A program made the translations under genes and the position numbers. A stretch of DNA of 64,000 nucleotides from contig NZ_QOKW01000012.1 in NCBI RefSeq assembly GCF_008365375.1, positions 120,559 to 184,558 of the forward strand, written 5' to 3'. The notes beneath the pieces were generated by a model, which ran no database searches, had not been told where the DNA came from, and worked only from the letters and a program-made list of their open reading frames with translations. Position 1 is the stretch's first letter. Each line of letters begins with the position of its first letter. This DNA comes from Roseomonas genomospecies 6 (lineage in GTDB: Bacteria; Pseudomonadota; Alphaproteobacteria; Azospirillales; Azospirillaceae). Below are positions 63,878 through 64,000 of this stretch, piece by piece.

Positions 63878-64000
63878 GCCGGTCTCCTCGTCATCCTCCG
63901 CGGTGGCCCGGTGGATGTCGGCCAGCGTGCGGAGCATCGCGCCGATGTCCACCGGCTCCAGCGCGGCGCGGGACAGCTCCGCGTCCAGGCGCGACGCGTT
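63878..64000 (-). CDS. Partial gene entering from the right edge
   Basis: The - strand frame NASRLDAELSRAALEPVDIG, then AMLRTLADIHRATAEDDEET is coding-like (regular helix, acidic end) and runs off the right edge. Its 3' end is lost in the G/C run. It looks like the end of a helical protein; no family can be assigned from about 40 residues. Confidence 0.45.

Overview
The window is GC-rich alphaproteobacterial DNA that looks like part of a large plasmid or other mobile replicon, probably from Azospirillum or a related Rhodospirillales member. This is an inference from composition, protein style and gene content: a MOBF-type relaxase, a replication-initiator-like protein, a TraL-like ATPase, HU, several small regulators, toxin-antitoxin genes, many unknown proteins and scattered broken genes. 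I see no rRNA or tRNA genes, no CRISPR array and no intact transposase.

Layout. 1-1252 is the 3' part of a chemotaxis receptor gene. 1310-15229 is a sulfur, thiol and copper stress island. It holds a broken diheme cytochrome, two persulfide-dioxygenase-like enzymes (one fused to rhodanese domains), a BLH-type phosphatase, DUF2892, DUF2243 and DUF302 proteins, a DsrE protein, an ScsB/ScsC-like thiol relay, a 5'-nucleotidase-like enzyme, and a CopZ / DUF305 / CueR copper module with a recognisable CueR-type promoter. 15490-20556 is an XRE regulator followed by a tight run of unknown genes ending in a CoiA-like nuclease.

20679-28309 is a defence island: a divergent CBASS locus (CD-NTase with a C-terminal AGS-C-like sensor, and a two-TM SAVED effector), a FitA/VapC-type toxin-antitoxin pair, and a three-gene ABC-ATPase system (DUF4297/Cap4-like nuclease, middle component, SMC-like ATPase). 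28517-29034 is a decayed enolase gene. 29150-38026 holds small regulators, a repeated AT-rich element, decayed reading frames and a possible replication initiator. 38219-41509 is the mobilisation region, with a relaxase whose helicase half looks inactivated. 41697-53855 is accessory: a second CoiA-like nuclease divergent from a PD-(D/E)xK nuclease pair, a dual-specificity phosphatase, HU, an HNH-nuclease operon and a metallophosphoesterase.

53938-54787 is a HigA-like gene split by a 449-bp inverted-repeat element with a 6-bp target duplication. 54788-57177 is mostly non-coding and repeat-bearing. 57178-60125 is a second CBASS operon (CD-NTase, E2-like protein, two-TM SAVED effector) whose effector is a clear paralogue of the first. 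60389-63779 holds plasmid-maintenance or transfer-like genes, including a pair sharing one small domain and a TraL/ParA-like ATPase. The window ends in a G/C homopolymer run that is probably an assembly artefact, next to a partial gene.

The most notable content is the pairing of two CBASS loci with paralogous membrane SAVED effectors but different synthases, the ABC-three-component operon between them, and two further nuclease-centred clusters that match no named system I recognise.
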